Shown piece after piece: positions 13,901 through 37,542 of a stretch of DNA of 64,000 nucleotides (position 1 is the stretch's first letter; every line of letters starts with the position of its first letter). Source of the stretch: Seriola aureovittata (taxonomy: Eukaryota > Chordata > Actinopteri > Carangiformes > Carangidae); the NCBI RefSeq assembly GCF_021018895.1, contig NC_079368.1, forward strand, positions 5,129,001-5,193,000. The letters are read 5' to 3'. Under the pieces are notes generated by a model. That model worked only from the letters and a program-made list of their open reading frames with translations. It was not told the origin of the DNA and did no database searches. Position numbers and translations under genes: made by a program.

Positions 13901-16900
13901 GTTGAGAGAGACTCATGCCAGAGAGGATGAGTGAGAGTAATCCTAATGAGGAGGAGAGTGTGGATCAGGCCAGCAGTGGTGTAGAGGAAGAGGGAGACAC
14001 GGCTCAGAGGAAACCCCCGAGTACAGGGGCCCGTCTGTGGGACAGAGTCCGCAGCAGTCTGCTCAGACCGAAGGTAAACATACGGACAGTGAGCTGGTCT
14101 GCACCCGATGTTGTTTTAAAGGACCTACATCTGAGGACGACCTCGCTTTTGCTTCCTCACATTTTTAAAACCCTTTCTGAGTTTGACACTGTGTTACATT
14201 TTTCTTACATTTATTTCTTTCAAGATTTAGAGACCAGCATTGTCCCGCCTGTTATTCTTCTTTGTCTTTTTAATGAAAAAAAAAAAAAAAAAAAAAGTAT
14301 TATGTAAGAAAATTGATTTTCACTGACTAAAGGATTATCTGAATGAGATTTGATGGTTTCTTGGGTGAAAGAACATCTGCCGTGTTGGACAGGCACAGTG
14401 CTTAGCAGCAGCCGGGGACATGATGTTATCACGTTCCTCATGCCTGATCACTGTAAATAAAGGTTGGCAGTTTGGTATTAGTCAGATGACAAAAATAGAT
14501 CAGTCACATGAGTGAGCACCACCTTGCCATATGGAGTTTATGTTTATGTTAGTCTGGATGAACTAATTGGGAAAGTGATGCTCATATTTACCTACTTGTA
14601 TCTACCTGCACAGAAACTTAACCAAACTCTCAGTGTGTTCACTTTTGTTTTTTTATATAATTATAGTGCTCATCTCACTTAAAAGCTGATGTGGCTTAAA
14701 AATTCCCTGGTTTTTGACTCTTTGAAGTGACATTTGAAATAAAAAATGTGTATTTTATTTTGTTTCAGCTGGATCCACAAACGCTGCAAAACAAAGACTG
14801 GCAGAGGACGGTCATCGCCATGAATGGGGTAAGTGCTTTCAGCAACCCGGTGAAAAGTGGCAAAACTGACAATGTTAAACACAGCTTCTGATTTGGAGAT
14901 TAAGGGAAAAATGGTATTAAAATTTTGTGACTAACTATTGTTTTATTTTTCAAAAAAGAAAAAGGCAATTCAAATTTTTTCTAGTCCAGGTTTGACAAGT
15001 CCACATGTAGTGGATTTTGATCTAGACCTACTGGTATGTGGTCTGAATGCAAAATAAAAAAAAGCTGTGACATTTTTTGTTTTCACAAATAGAAATCACA
15101 AATTCCACAAATCTGGAACTGTGTTTTAAACAGTCCTCGGAGTCTATTTGTTAATCTAGTACAGATCTGCTAAGTGGTTTTTGAGCTAGACCTGGTCTGA
15201 TGTGTAAACCGGTGAAATCTCCTTTTTTGTTTTGAAAATGAAATGAAGGTTTCATGAATTTGTGAATTGAATAATGTGGGCGTTAAGCAGCCTTAAAGCT
15301 TTTAATATGAAATCTTATACTGTTTAACGACTGCAAGAGTTTAGGATGGAGCATGGAGACACAACCACTAAATATCACGTTGATCGTACTGTCCAACAGA
15401 AGTGGGTGGATTGGTTCTAACAGTGCTAACTTTTTGATGACTAAACACACAAATGCATGCATTAAAGTGAAACGTCAAGTAACATAAAATAACACAGTCT
15501 CCCTCTTACAAATGAAAGCAATAACACACTCAGCTCAGTTTAATACACTCAGGAGTTTTGCTTGAAGCCTTAGCTGGTCTGCAGTGGTCGCTACTGTCAT
15601 GCTACAGTTAGCAGACTTTAGATAGCCATTACTGTGAACCTGGCAGGACTAAGTCAGTTTTTTGACTCTGCTGTTACACTATGTGTAACATTTATCATCA
15701 TCCTGTTAAAGTCACTTGTAGCCACAGTGTCTGCTGTCTGGCAAAGCATAGCATACATATGCTAGTTTTCAGGTTTGTAAGCTAACATGAGCACACACAG
15801 CGGTTGTTGAAAGTAACTGGTTTCCTGTACTTGTTTCCTTTCAGATTGAGGTGAAGCTGTCCATGAAATTCGCCAGCAGAGAGTTCAGTCTGAAGAGGAT
15901 GCCTTCACGGAAACAATCCGGTGTCTTCGGAGTGAAAATCAATGTAGTAACTAAGTGAGTTGTTGATATGTGCTTTGTGTCTGTCGCATTTCTGATATTT
16001 TATACATCTCATTTAGTCAACATATGATGTCTGTGTGTCTTTTTTTGGTTGTTTCGGTCAGAATTTTTGAACTTTCATTGATTGAACATGTAGATGTGAG
16101 AGGAATGCTGCCCGAGCTACTGAAAACTAACTTTGGTCTGTAAGCCACGGCAGACGTTTTTAACTTGTTATTGCAGGAAGAGCACAGGTGTTACCAATTA
16201 CAGTAAAGATGATTTTGTTCTGTTCAAGTGTCCCAGTGTGATTAGTAATGTTGTTATTTACACTTGTGCTTGTCCTACTGCAACATGACAAAATGTGCAT
16301 TGTGTAAAAAGCTTATTAACAAAGCTCCTGTAGTGACATGGCCTACGCTTCACTTATTTCATGGTCTCATGGTCATGGTCACTGTGACCTCTTGTGTTAC
16401 AGCGTTTATACTGTATGATGTGTTTAATTGTAATTGGTGCCTTTAAAACTTGTGTCTGTGCGACTGTGTCCTCACCAGGCGAGAGCGCTCCAAGGTTCCC
16501 CTCATTGTGAGACAATGTGTGGAGGAGATCGAGCGACGAGGGATGGAGGAGGTCGGAATCTACAGAGTGTCTGGCGTCGCAACTGACATCCAGGCGCTGA
16601 AGGCTGCGTTTGATTCAAGTGAGTTCAGTCTGAAGTTGATTTGTTTTCAAAAGTGATTTGACAAATGTGGGAAAAGTACAGCAGAGAATGACAATGCTAA
16701 AGACAGAGCTCTGCAGGATTGATTCACGCTCTGCTCAGATGTGACTTTCAAAGCTTGTCCTCAGTATTGTTTGATAATCAGTGACTGTTGTCACATCTGC
16801 TGCACAGACAACAAGGACGTGTCTGTCATGATGAGGGAGATGGACGTAAACGCCATCGCTGGAACACTAAAGCTGTATTTCCGCGAGCTGCCGGAGCCTC

Positions 16901-17667
16901 TTTTCACTGATGAGCTGTACCCCAACTTTGCTGGAGGAATCGGTCAGCTGCCGAGTCTTTATTATTGCATCAGTTTCAGCATAAATGCATAAATTCAGTT
17001 GCAAGTTGTGACACCAACACATTCATGTGTGCTTCTGCCTTGCAGCTCTCTCTGACAGCGTGGCCAAGGAGAGCTGTATGCTCAACCTGCTGCTGTCTCT
17101 ACCGGAGCCCAATCTGGTCACCTTCCTCTTCCTGCTTGACCACCTAAAGAGGTGAACAACTTGTTAGAATACATTGTTTGAATTATTGTGTATTTGTATT
17201 GGTTGTATAGTTTAATGCAGATACTGTCTGCTACTGACCATGGAAAAAGCAGCTGTTCATTCTACAGTGTGATGATTTTGAGTATCTATAGGTTGAATGT
17301 AATTTTTACTTTTTTTCACTTTCATTACTTTTACAGGGTGGCTGAAAATGAGAGCATCAACAAAATGTCTTTGCACAATCTGGCCACAGTTTTTGGTCCC
17401 ACTTTGCTTCGACCCTCTGAAAAGGACAGCAAGATCTCAAACAGCTCACAGCCAATCTCCATGAACGACAGCTGGTCTCTAGAGGTCATGGCTCAGGTAA
17501 AACTCTTGTCAGGACAGTGGGACAGTGATGTCTGGAATACCTGTGAGGTTCTGATCACCTCTTCTGTGTTTCCATAGGTTCAAGTCCTTCTCTACTTCCT
17601 TCAGCTGGAGAGCATCCCAACACCTGACAGCAAACGTCAAAGCCTTCTCTTCTCTACTGAAGTATAA
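934..17667 (+). CDS. bcr: BCR, RhoGEF/RhoGAP (partial: exons 2-23, exon 1 upstream)
   Basis: Exons, human numbering 2 to 23: 934-1115, 3077-3181, 4468-4653, 5734-5841, 6072-6132, 6239-6291, 6385-6525, 8825-8946, 9249-9414, 9896-10015, 10266-10341, 10444-10548, 10639-10713, 11297-11394, 11632-11763, 14769-14828, 15845-15954, 16479-16618, 16808-16942, 17046-17151, 17337-17496, 17578-17667. All introns are GT-AG, phases agree throughout, and they give 842 residues. Human BCR has 1,271, so only exon 1 (oligomerisation and kinase region) is missing. Domain order: DH RhoGEF (3077-6525, opening [20 protein letters not shown]), PH (8825-10548), C2 (10639-11763), RhoGAP (16479-17667) with the arginine finger in GIYRVSG. 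Exon 14 is exactly 75 nt, as in human; exons 12-16 match the human major breakpoint region. The C-terminus STEV is a class I PDZ ligand. The end [16 protein letters not shown] favours BCR over its paralogue ABR. BCR is a cytoplasmic regulator of Rac/Cdc42/RhoA. Identity is very secure. Confidence 0.96.
1310..1690 (+). repeat. Dispersed teleost repeat in bcr intron 2
   Basis: Carries the phrases ccttgagggaatgtcttcaa, atttggcacaaac, cttggactcaagagtgaact and tggtggtcaaaggtcaaag, which I recognise from a repeat spread through many fish genomes. It contains a nuclear-receptor-type DR1 (TGGTCA a AGGTCA) at 1461-1473. Family name not known to me; borders approximate. Confidence 0.55.
3192..3237 (+). 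repeat. (CA)n microsatellite next to the bcr exon 3 donor
   Basis: About 23 CA units beginning 10 nt after the 5' splice site at 3181/3182. Confidence 0.98.
3340..4001 (+). repeat. Three degenerate copies of a ~200-bp intronic repeat
   Basis: Three successive blocks share an order of motifs: tacaaatgaaaag / cacac...ctcag / ttagctaatttag / gagtcagttt / tagcatttaccattatc / gtggtcacag / gctgctcag..gagttaag. Blocks start near 3352, 3557 and 3810. The third is interrupted by another repeat (4002-4320) and its tail resumes at about 4337. A fourth, diverged copy is at 15500-15790. Confidence 0.6.
4002..4320 (+). mobile_element. Dispersed repeat nested in the third copy
   Basis: Begins aatcagcatcagaaaaactt with taatgatccctgcaggga, a phrase of a widespread fish repeat (usually ctttattgatccc), followed by A-rich sequence. 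It interrupts the neighbouring repeat between gtggtcacag and gctgctcagtaagag, so it is the younger insertion. No coding capacity. Confidence 0.5.
6526..8824 (+). other. bcr: bcr intron 8
   Basis: 2.3 kb without coding exons. A reading frame of 157 codons at 8179-8652 has no recognisable protein features and no fitting splice phases. No repeat stands out. Confidence 0.6.
10847..10902 (+). repeat. (CT)n polypyrimidine repeat in bcr intron 14
   Basis: CCCT/CT units ending in a run of about 15 CT dinucleotides, about 400 bp before the exon 15 acceptor. This intron corresponds to one within the human major breakpoint cluster region. Confidence 0.95.
11764..14768 (+). other. bcr: bcr intron 16
   Basis: The largest bcr intron in the window (3.0 kb). 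It holds AT-rich sequence (12,950-13,200), the candidate alternative first exon at 13915-14073, and an A-run at 14276-14296. Confidence 0.7.
13915..14073 (+). CDS. bcr: Candidate alternative first exon of bcr (GAP-only isoform)
   Basis: A 53-codon open segment inside bcr intron 16. It starts at an ATG ([18 protein letters not shown]) and ends with a consensus donor (AAG|gtaaac) in phase 0, the phase of the exon 16 donor. It can therefore join exon 17 (14769) in frame. The tail reads [15 protein letters not shown], basic and amphipathic, and runs into LDPQTLQN. The product would be 319 residues: a new acidic N-terminus plus the RhoGAP part, without DH, PH and most of C2. The first ATG has a weak context (C at -3); Met5 has A at -3. 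No acceptor is needed if this is a transcription start. The paralogue ABR is known to have alternative N-termini, which makes this plausible, but it is inferred from sequence alone. Confidence 0.6.
15500..15790 (+). repeat. Fourth copy of the ~200-bp bcr intronic repeat
   Basis: Shares, in order, cttacaaatgaaag, acactcagctcagtttaata, ctggtctgc, aagtcagttttttgactc and atcctgtta..cttgtagccacagt with the three copies at 3340-4001. It lies in intron 17. Confidence 0.55.
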
Positions 17668-19015
17668 CAGGAACATCACGCGCTTGTCCATAAATGTCAT
17701 GTTCAGAGGGAAAATGCCAGCTGCTTATTGAGGTGGACGCTGTGGAGCAGTCGTGTCCGGCTGCCTCACTGAGAAGACGCTTGATTTATCCACCAGGGGG
17801 AACCATCAACACATTGTAAACTGGAAACAGCCTCCATAACAAAAGCCATTTCTGTTTGAGATACAATGTGTATGTTTACTTACAAGCTTACCTGCTGTGT
17901 CAGTTAAAAACATCTCTATATGATGTAGGGACAGTATATATCATTCTTTTTTTTTTAATTTAATTTAAAATTCAAGAAGCATTCATGCTGTACTTTAATA
18001 TTTCCCCCCGCTCCCGTCCTGCCACTGTGCACATTAGCTCCATATTCACAGAGGGGGATTTTTGTCTGTGGATGACTGATGGATGAATGGTTGGATGAAT
18101 GCACATATATGTTTCATGTTTATTTCCCAGAAGTGTTTGACTTGGTTGAAAGCTCACCTGTGCCAATGTTTCCCTGCTGATGACCAATAGGACGTTTCAG
18201 TTACCCTGATGTTTACACTCTCTTAATTTTGTACAGAATTTAATAGTATGAGACTGAAAACTGTAGTTATCACACAACAACATGCAGGCGTGTTGACCTA
18301 ACGGTTTGAAATGTTTCTTTCTGTGCTATATGATTTGTATAGTGTCATTATTCAGTTCGCAGGTTCTTCTGGTGGTGTCCGAGCTAGTTTTCATGTAGAT
18401 ATGGGTGCTTCTTTGGAGGTGGTACCGAGAGGTGAAAGGCAAATCATTCCAGGAAAAGATGAGGCTTAATGCTTCCACCCATGGAATGTATACTGTGCTG
18501 TGTCTAATTTTAATTTTGTAGCTGTGTTTTGTCTGGATTTCTTATGTTTTATGGCCACATTGTTTTTTAGACTCTGTCTAGTTTGATGTATTCAGCTGGA
18601 GTTAATGTATATGTGTTGCTTTCTGCATTCCTTCTATGTAATCTTCTACCTTTATAGGAGAAAACCACACTGCTGTAGAGAGGATAGCACCTGGAAATTA
18701 TCTGAAATATCAAATGTTCCCTATTAGGACCCTTGAAGCACAGTGATTCACTCATATCCAAATCTTCTGAGTTATTAACAGGTTTATTATCCACATACCT
18801 AGTATTACTTTCAAACCTCTGTGAAAATATACTGTTTGATTGCATAACATTTTTTTCCAGATCACCACAAGTATACACCTGATAGCACAAACTATAACCT
18901 TCAGTGCTTGTGATTCATGTAAAATAAGCAATAAGTCTTAGTGATTCATAGGATGAGCAATGACCAGTGTGTCATGTATGTATGATTTATGTAAATAAAA
19001 ACTTGATAACATTAT
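17668..19015 (+). other. bcr: bcr 3' UTR with poly(A) signal
   Basis: AT-rich sequence after the bcr stop codon with no further coding exon. A canonical AATAAA lies at 18994-18999, followed by T/GT-rich sequence (attatttttgcattgtgt), so cleavage near 19,015 is likely. A second AATAAA lies at about 19044. The span is an inference from these signals. Confidence 0.6.
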
Positions 19016-19499
19016 TTTTGCATTGTGTCCTTCCTCAGTATTAAATAAAAATTCAGATTTAAAGATTTCATCAGTTCATTTTAATTTGTCTCACCAGGCT
19101 CAGTGTTGTTTCGGTCCTGTTTATAAATCCAGTGTACTAATTACTATTATGCTGTTTTCTCCTGACATAGTCATATGTCCACATAATTTAATAATCTGAT
19201 GATAATTAAGATGTGAGATACATCATAAACAAGGTGAGAGATTTATGTAAACCAACAAGAGGACAAGCACTAATCCACACATACTTCTGATTATCCAGTG
19301 ACTTGGATGATACTTGCCCATTTCCTCCTCTGTGATTTAAGGTGTGTGACCAGCTCCAGAAGTCATTTAGAGACAACAGTAAATGAAGCAGTGGATATTT
19401 AAACATCCTGGAGGCAGTAAACTGTCCCTCTTCACGGAGGATGATGCTGAGGTGATGCAACCAGAGGAGGGGGAGAGGATCATCCGGCTGCTGCCAACA

Positions 19500-19638
19500 G
19501 AAAGGAGCTGACATCCGAAACCGATGCTGCCCGCTGGCGTCTCAAATTTGTGGGATTAGCGAATTGTTAGCGACCGCAAATGGACTTTCATTGGACTTTT
19601 ATTACTGTCTCTAAAATGAAACATTAGCAGAACCTCAG
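19500..19638 (+). other. specc1l: Candidate noncoding first exon of specc1l
   Basis: About 0.5 kb past the bcr poly(A) site a stretch with higher GC than its surroundings ends in a good donor, aacctcag|gtatga, at 19638/19639. It is followed by about 6.3 kb without coding exons up to the acceptor of the first specc1l coding exon (gtgcacag|attgag, 25930/25931). This would be a 5' UTR exon; 25931-25967 is then the remaining 5' UTR. The start is arbitrary and no TATA box is visible. Transcript data would settle it. Confidence 0.35.
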
Positions 19639-22600
19639 GTATGAATATTTTATCATCTTACTGGCAGAGCGCTGTCTCTTTGCCGGCTATGCTAACATTG
19701 TTAGCCTAACGGTAGCATTAGCCACCTTAAGCTTTGGTGTTGCCCACTGACAGCTGAGGTAAATTAACTGACCGAAAAGAAACACACAGACCTACGCTAA
19801 AGTTACGTTAACTGCACAGACTCGACATGTTGGTTTAGTTTATTTTAAATAACATGATAATTTGTTGTTTTAACCCTCAAACCAGATTTTAGTTCAGCTG
19901 TCAAGCTGGTAAAAGTCACTTGGACCTGTACTGTGAATTATTTCAAAATAAGTCTCTACGATGTGTTGACATGTAGCACCAGTGTCCCTCAGCATGTGAT
20001 GTGTTTAAATGTAACATCATATCATTGCCACAGTTGTGACTGAACTGATATCGTTTTCCTCTGTGAAGGCAATTTGAAGTGGTACAATGCTTTTGTCGAC
20101 TGTAAATATGTCGCTTAAAATCTCGTTATTCTCGGCTATAGTTTTAAAGCTAATTTGTTGTACATTTAGGCGTACCTTTAGTCTGGCTTGTACTCTACAC
20201 ATTTTAGGAAGAGTATAAGCATATGGAAATAAATTCGGTTGGTCTTCATTGAATTTGGCTGTATAGGCATGTGAAGCTGAGAATATCTTTTCCACCTGGT
20301 TTTAAATATCTGCAGTTGAAAAAACTTATTTTATGGTTTATCTGATCTGCTGTGCTCATATTACACTCTAGTTGCAAATTATTTCAGGTTATCTAAGTTT
20401 TTATTGAACGATTGTAGTTTCAGTAAAAGTTAATGAATGATTGTGCTTACGTGTCTAGCTTAGTGCTTTTGTTTTGAAAGCGTTTGTCCAAACAGGAAGT
20501 TAAATTACTCGAATTCCCTGCGTGCCTGACCTTAATGCTAACTAGCTAGCTGGGTTATCTCCTTGGTTTAAAGTTGCCATTTGTCTTCTAACATGATAGT
20601 ACCGACAGCTGCTTACTCCGTAGAGTGGGGTTGTTGTCTTTACCTGAAAGGTTTGGTTGATAAAGTGGGTACTCGTGTAACTGACTTACACACTGTCATG
20701 GCTAACGTTAGCCGTGGTACTGCTAATGTAGGTGTAGCCAAGAACAATGTAAATTTGCCATTCCCCTGAGAAGAGTCAACAGTGAACTGATGGTGCAGCC
20801 TGTCAGTCTCTTTTTAATGGCCACATCGGTGTACTACTGCAGCGATCCCATCTCTGTGTGCGTCTAAATAATTCTTCCTCTCTCTCTTATACTGAGCTCA
20901 TTTAATATCATTTTTAACCAGAGGTGACCACAGATGTTCCCCAGCTTTCCTGGAATAACTTGGAAAGAGCAATATTTCACAGCCCACTCTTTAAATCAAC
21001 GTCCAAGAGATGTGACTTATGAGATCCTCCTACTTGGCCGTGCCTGATCTTTGCTTTGCTTTTAGAAAAATATTTTGGGGAAAACTCGTCAGTCTTGGAA
21101 ACTTTGCCCCCAGGTGACATTGAACAAGGGGAAAAACAGAAATGCATTTCCATGACAGGTTTTCCACACAGTTTGGTGATGAAGAGGAATGTGAATGATA
21201 CCTCACAGTCACACCAAAGGTCAAAATCTTTACTTGTACAAATATTAATGCTGTGGATGGTCTTGCTCTACAATACTGGCTTGATGTCACATGTGGTAAA
21301 GAGGTTATTATTGTTATTGTAGTTGCATGGAAATCCTGAAATTGGTGATTGCCATTTAACTGAAGGCTCCATCATTAGAAATGTATTGATTAATTGTGTT
21401 CCAGGCTTGTGTATTAATACTTAGGCATATTTTGGCAAATGAATTACAAAGCTTGACAGTGTCTGCTCTGTCTCAGGCAGACTGGTGCCTGCTTGTCCTT
21501 GTACACACAGTCACCCTTGTAGGGTTTACTTTTTTTTCTTTACTGGAGACGCCACCACAGGAAGCTGATGTTATGGCAAGGAAGTGCCTCCCCACAGTTA
21601 AAGCATGAATAAGGAAGGAGAGCAGGGAAGGGGTATTTATGAGTTACCAGACCACTACCACCCCCACCTCCTTCTCTTCCCAGACTGTTTCTTCTTCGTC
21701 CTCTGTCTCGGTGGCATGCTTTTGTTCAGCTGTCTCTAAAGGAACACTACACACACTTGTTCCCTTGGTCAGCCTTGGATCAGATCCATTGCATTCATTA
21801 ACACTGAAATCAAATACTGTAGCTCCATTTAATTTGAATCAGGACAAGTGTTATTGGCTTCAAGCCTGGTGTAGAGGGGCAAATATTCTGCAGCACAGAA
21901 TGATTTTACTTCTAAGTTGACGTTACAGTTGATGTTGTCATATTTTGCACATCATTGCATCGTTTTACTGATAGGTAGGTGATGGACTTCTTTATATTTT
22001 AATGCGCAAAATCACTTCATTTTAAATAATTGTATCCTTGCAGTCAGTTATGTTGTATATTCTGAATATGAAGTTCAACAATCATTGTTCCTCCTTAGCA
22101 GATTTATGCAGTTGGCAACAAATCACCTTGGCTAATATGTAAGAAAATGTCTGCCACTGTCAGACAAACCTGATGGACTATGGCCTTTCCATCCCTATGC
22201 TGTTCATCAAGGATTTTGGCTATATTTAAAGATGTCACGAACAGTCAGCCCAGTGACATGGAGTCATCAGGAAAGTTGTTTTTCTGTATCACACAAACAG
22301 CTCATTTTGATGCAGTGTGATTCATCACAGATGTTGGGGTAAACTACAGTGCTGTAAGAGGAGCGTGTCGTTTAGACGACATTTTTCAAACTGAACCAAC
22401 TGAGAGTGATAGGCCAGTGTGTATAGATTAAGGGGCTCTAAAATCATCCACACACAAAGCTTTTTGTCGTAGGTCGTGTAGACCTTCATGGTGAAGCACA
22501 TGCTGTTCTGCAGAGTGGGAGAGTGAAAGAAAAGGCAGCTGACTCTGCCCCATTTAGCTGCTCTGCTGGTCCCCAGCCTGCGCTCCCATGTTTATTCAGA

Positions 22601-23454
22601 TCCAGTGAAAAGGGTTGCGCTCTAGCTAGCAACTCTCTGTGTCAGACATCTGCTTTGACACACGTTCAGCTATTCAGAAAACTGGCTAGTTGTTGAGAGC
22701 ACATGTCAGTACTGAGGGAAAACGCCCTGAACAGTTGAAACACATATGTGTTATGGATAAACGGATGCATATTGAGATAGAAATACAAACAAGCAGCACA
22801 TAGTTAGTTGTGTAAAGACAGATGAGATAGAGATGAGTACTGATGAGTTACATTTCAAACCATGAAATCAAAAGCATGGGGTATTAAGAAGACGCCCATT
22901 AAAGCATTAATGTAATATTTCATTTCTAGAACAATATACAACAGATTGTCATTAGTAATTAGTCTGCTAACTATCAGAAAATAGTAAAAAAGGCTCATCA
23001 TAATTTCCCAAAGCCAAAGCCGATGTCACCAAACCTAAAGATATTCCATTAATGTCACATAGGACAGAAAGAAAACAGCAAATCCTCATGATTTAGAAGC
23101 TCAGTGTGGGCAACATTTACTCAAAAAGAATGACTCAAGTAAATAATTAATTATTATCAAACTAGTTGATGATTAACTCACTGACTGTCAACTAATTGAT
23201 TTATTGACTTCAGCTTGGTTTCAGCTTCGGTTTGTGCTGACATGGCGGACTGAAACACAACAGAAGTTTTCCAGACAGTTATTTAAATCTTCAGTGCATA
23301 AACAACCTGAGACAACCTGTCAACATGTAATGTCTTGGTCCGGCCAAGATGTAGTGATAACTGAACAGACATATGAAAACACATGGCCATGACTCCAAAT
23401 GAGGTTAGGCCAGTTGGGATGAAGATGCATATATAAAGTAATCTATTCATGGCA

Positions 23455-23575
23455 ATTTCATTTTATTTGTGTAGCGCCAGATTACAACATACGTAATCTC
23501 AAGGCATTTGACAGGATAAAGTCAAGACCTTACAATATTATAGAGAGGAACCCGACAGTTTGATTTCCCACAAGT
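23455..23575 (+). repeat. Dispersed teleost repeat fragment
   Basis: Contains ttatttgtgtagcgccagat, aatctcaaggcatttgaca and agaccttacaatattatag, phrases of a repeat found all over percomorph genomes. Family name not known to me; borders approximate. Confidence 0.55.
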
Positions 23576-24369
23576 TCTCACAATATATCGATAAAACCTT
23601 CAACTATCAAAGCACACTTATGGAGAAAAGATGCACAAATACAGTATACTTCTGAGTATTATGAGAACATGGAGTTTGTCCTGCAGCACAGGTCTGTTTC
23701 AGTAAATATAATATACCTCTGCACCACAGGAGCCTCAGAGCTGCATAGTCTAAACAGCTGAGACACATTATTTGTCATTTCCTCCATATGAGGCAGGAGG
23801 ATTGTTTCTTTTGTTTGTGTGCAGACCATAGTCTATGGTCTATGATGGTATGGGATGTGTATGTTGTAGTTTAAAAAAAAAAAAAAGTTTTCGTAAGTCC
23901 TTCAAGTCCTGCAAGTTTTTTTTGTTTTGTTTTTTTTTCTGGGGGGGGGGGGCATTTTTATCTGTACACCCCATATTTTTATCTGTAAGTGTAATCAGAC
24001 TCTTCATAACTCTTCCTAAAGGTTAGAGCTGTGTATGTTTTTTGTGGTTTGGTTATATGAAGTAGGCGTAGCTAAACTCCTAGCATCTACGTCAGTGGAG
24101 GCAAAGGTTAACTTGACAGAAATAACAAGCCAAATGTAGTCTTGACAGAGAAAAATGAATCACCATGAGGAGTCTTGTGCGCTCGAAGGAGAGGATTTGG
24201 TGCAGGATGACAGATTTAAAGTAACACCTGTGCCGAGGAAACACAGCTGAAATCAGTAAAGTATTTGTTTTTTAATGAAGAGCAGTTGTGGTTTAGCAGC
24301 AGGTTATTTTGGATTCTCTGAACGTATCCGCAGAGAGAAAGTATGTGACTCAGATGTTCACTATTGTGT

Positions 24370-24435
24370 GCAGACCCCCCCCCCCCCCCCACACACACAC
24401 ACACACACACACATACATACACACACACACACACC
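24370..24435 (+). repeat. Compound C-run / (CA)n microsatellite
   Basis: A run of about 17 C followed by CA units broken by CATACATA and a CCCCACAC end. Confidence 0.95.
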
Positions 24436-25967
24436 CCACACGCCAGGCTCTGGCTATATCAGATTTTAATTGTTGATTCATTTTGTGTGTATTTATTTAT
24501 CTATCGAAGATCTTTCAGCTTCTCACAGTGCTCTATTTAAAGTCTGATTTACTGCTGATATCTGATTATATTTATTTCTCATTTCCAAACAACAAACTTC
24601 TGCTCAGGAAAACAACAGAGCACAGACTCAGAGACAGATTGTAGCTGAGTTTCCTGTGTTTAATAAATCACTTCAGCTCACATTTTCCTCTTAGGAGGAC
24701 TCCAAGACATCCAAGTCTATGCTAAAGTACTTACTTTTTGTCTCCAGCTGTGTCCCAAATCACTTTTCTTGCTATCGTGGCATCAAGTCATGTGTTGAGA
24801 CCTGAACAATACTGAATAATGCCTCCTGTGTTTTATACAAGGTTTTGTCATTTGGTTACAGCCAGTTTCAACACCTTTTTCGCTGCCAAATGAACATAGT
24901 TTATTGGCGTAATTGCCACGGATAACGCCAACGTAGTTGTAGCATATTTTTGTATCATGTGTCACGAATTCAGTAAACACTTTGAATCATATCCCGCCAA
25001 TGAAATCAAGAATCTGCCCTCATTAAATTGTTATTAGGAATCATTTCAGGTTATTTAAACAGTAACTAATTGTGAAGTAGTATTAATACATCTTGAACAA
25101 ACTTGGCATTAAGTGATTCCTTGGCAGTGCAGGATGAAATGCAGTGCATCAGAGCGGTTGGCTGGTAACAGACTAACGGACTCACATTTTTGCCTCGCAA
25201 AATATGATGGTTTGAGCTCTCCCTTTGATCTGTGAAGTATTCTACTTTTCCTTTTTTGGCTCTGCTGTTCATCCTGCACAATCCTAGAAAAACAAAACCC
25301 TTTGTTGCCCATCTGTGTCTGTGCTGAGGTGCAAACTGTCAGACCGCATTCCTTCCACAAATAAATATATACAGATTGCAGCAGCCACCCACATAGATTA
25401 AACTAAAGTCTTTATCAGTGTCATCATTATTGTGGCTCCAGAGCTGTGAGGACTATCACAAACACATGAGAGCCATCTAGTGGAGGCTTGTTTAAGCCTC
25501 TAGTTCACTGTTTATCTTACATTCCTGTATCTGGGGTGGTCCTGCCGCTGCCTTAACAGCTACCAAATGTAACATCAGTGCAGACAAAATGATTTAAATT
25601 GCTAGTATCAGACAAGTGTCAAAGTATCGTGCTGTAATATGAATAAACAACAGTTTAAACTACAAAATCCACATAAATAAATCATATTGGAGATCAGGAG
25701 CAAAAGCAGAATTATCCACTACTGTCCAGAGACCAACTATCTGGAGTAAATTTGAGATCACAGAGACAGACGGAGGTTTTTCTAGAAGTGCTCAGTTATT
25801 CAGTGTGGTCTGTGTTTTCTACTGTTCGGGGAGCAGCGTCTGTGGAAAGAATTCCTCTTCCATGGAAAACTGGAGCTATCACTCTGCACGCTGACATACG
25901 TTACCTTTCTCCTCCCTCCTTTGTGCACAGATTGAGCTGTAAATGCATCGGCGTCAGAGAGCTCAGT

Positions 25968-37542
<11,575 letters not shown>

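Larger units (their letters stand above)
19640..25930 (+). other. Probable specc1l first intron / spacer
   Basis: About 6.3 kb without a coding exon. Contents seen: a dispersed repeat (23455-23575), homopolymer runs of A, T and G (23874-23953), and a compound C/CA repeat (24370-24435). Reading frames here are short and lack protein-like composition. Confidence 0.55.

Noticed and set aside
14307..14441. Extension of the candidate bcr alternative exon past its donor
   Set aside because: The open frame after 14073 becomes hydrophobic and runs into an A-run; the donor at 14074 is strong and in phase.
24216..24469. Open frames of Cys-Val or His-Thr repeats on both strands
   Set aside because: Translation of the compound C/CA microsatellite.
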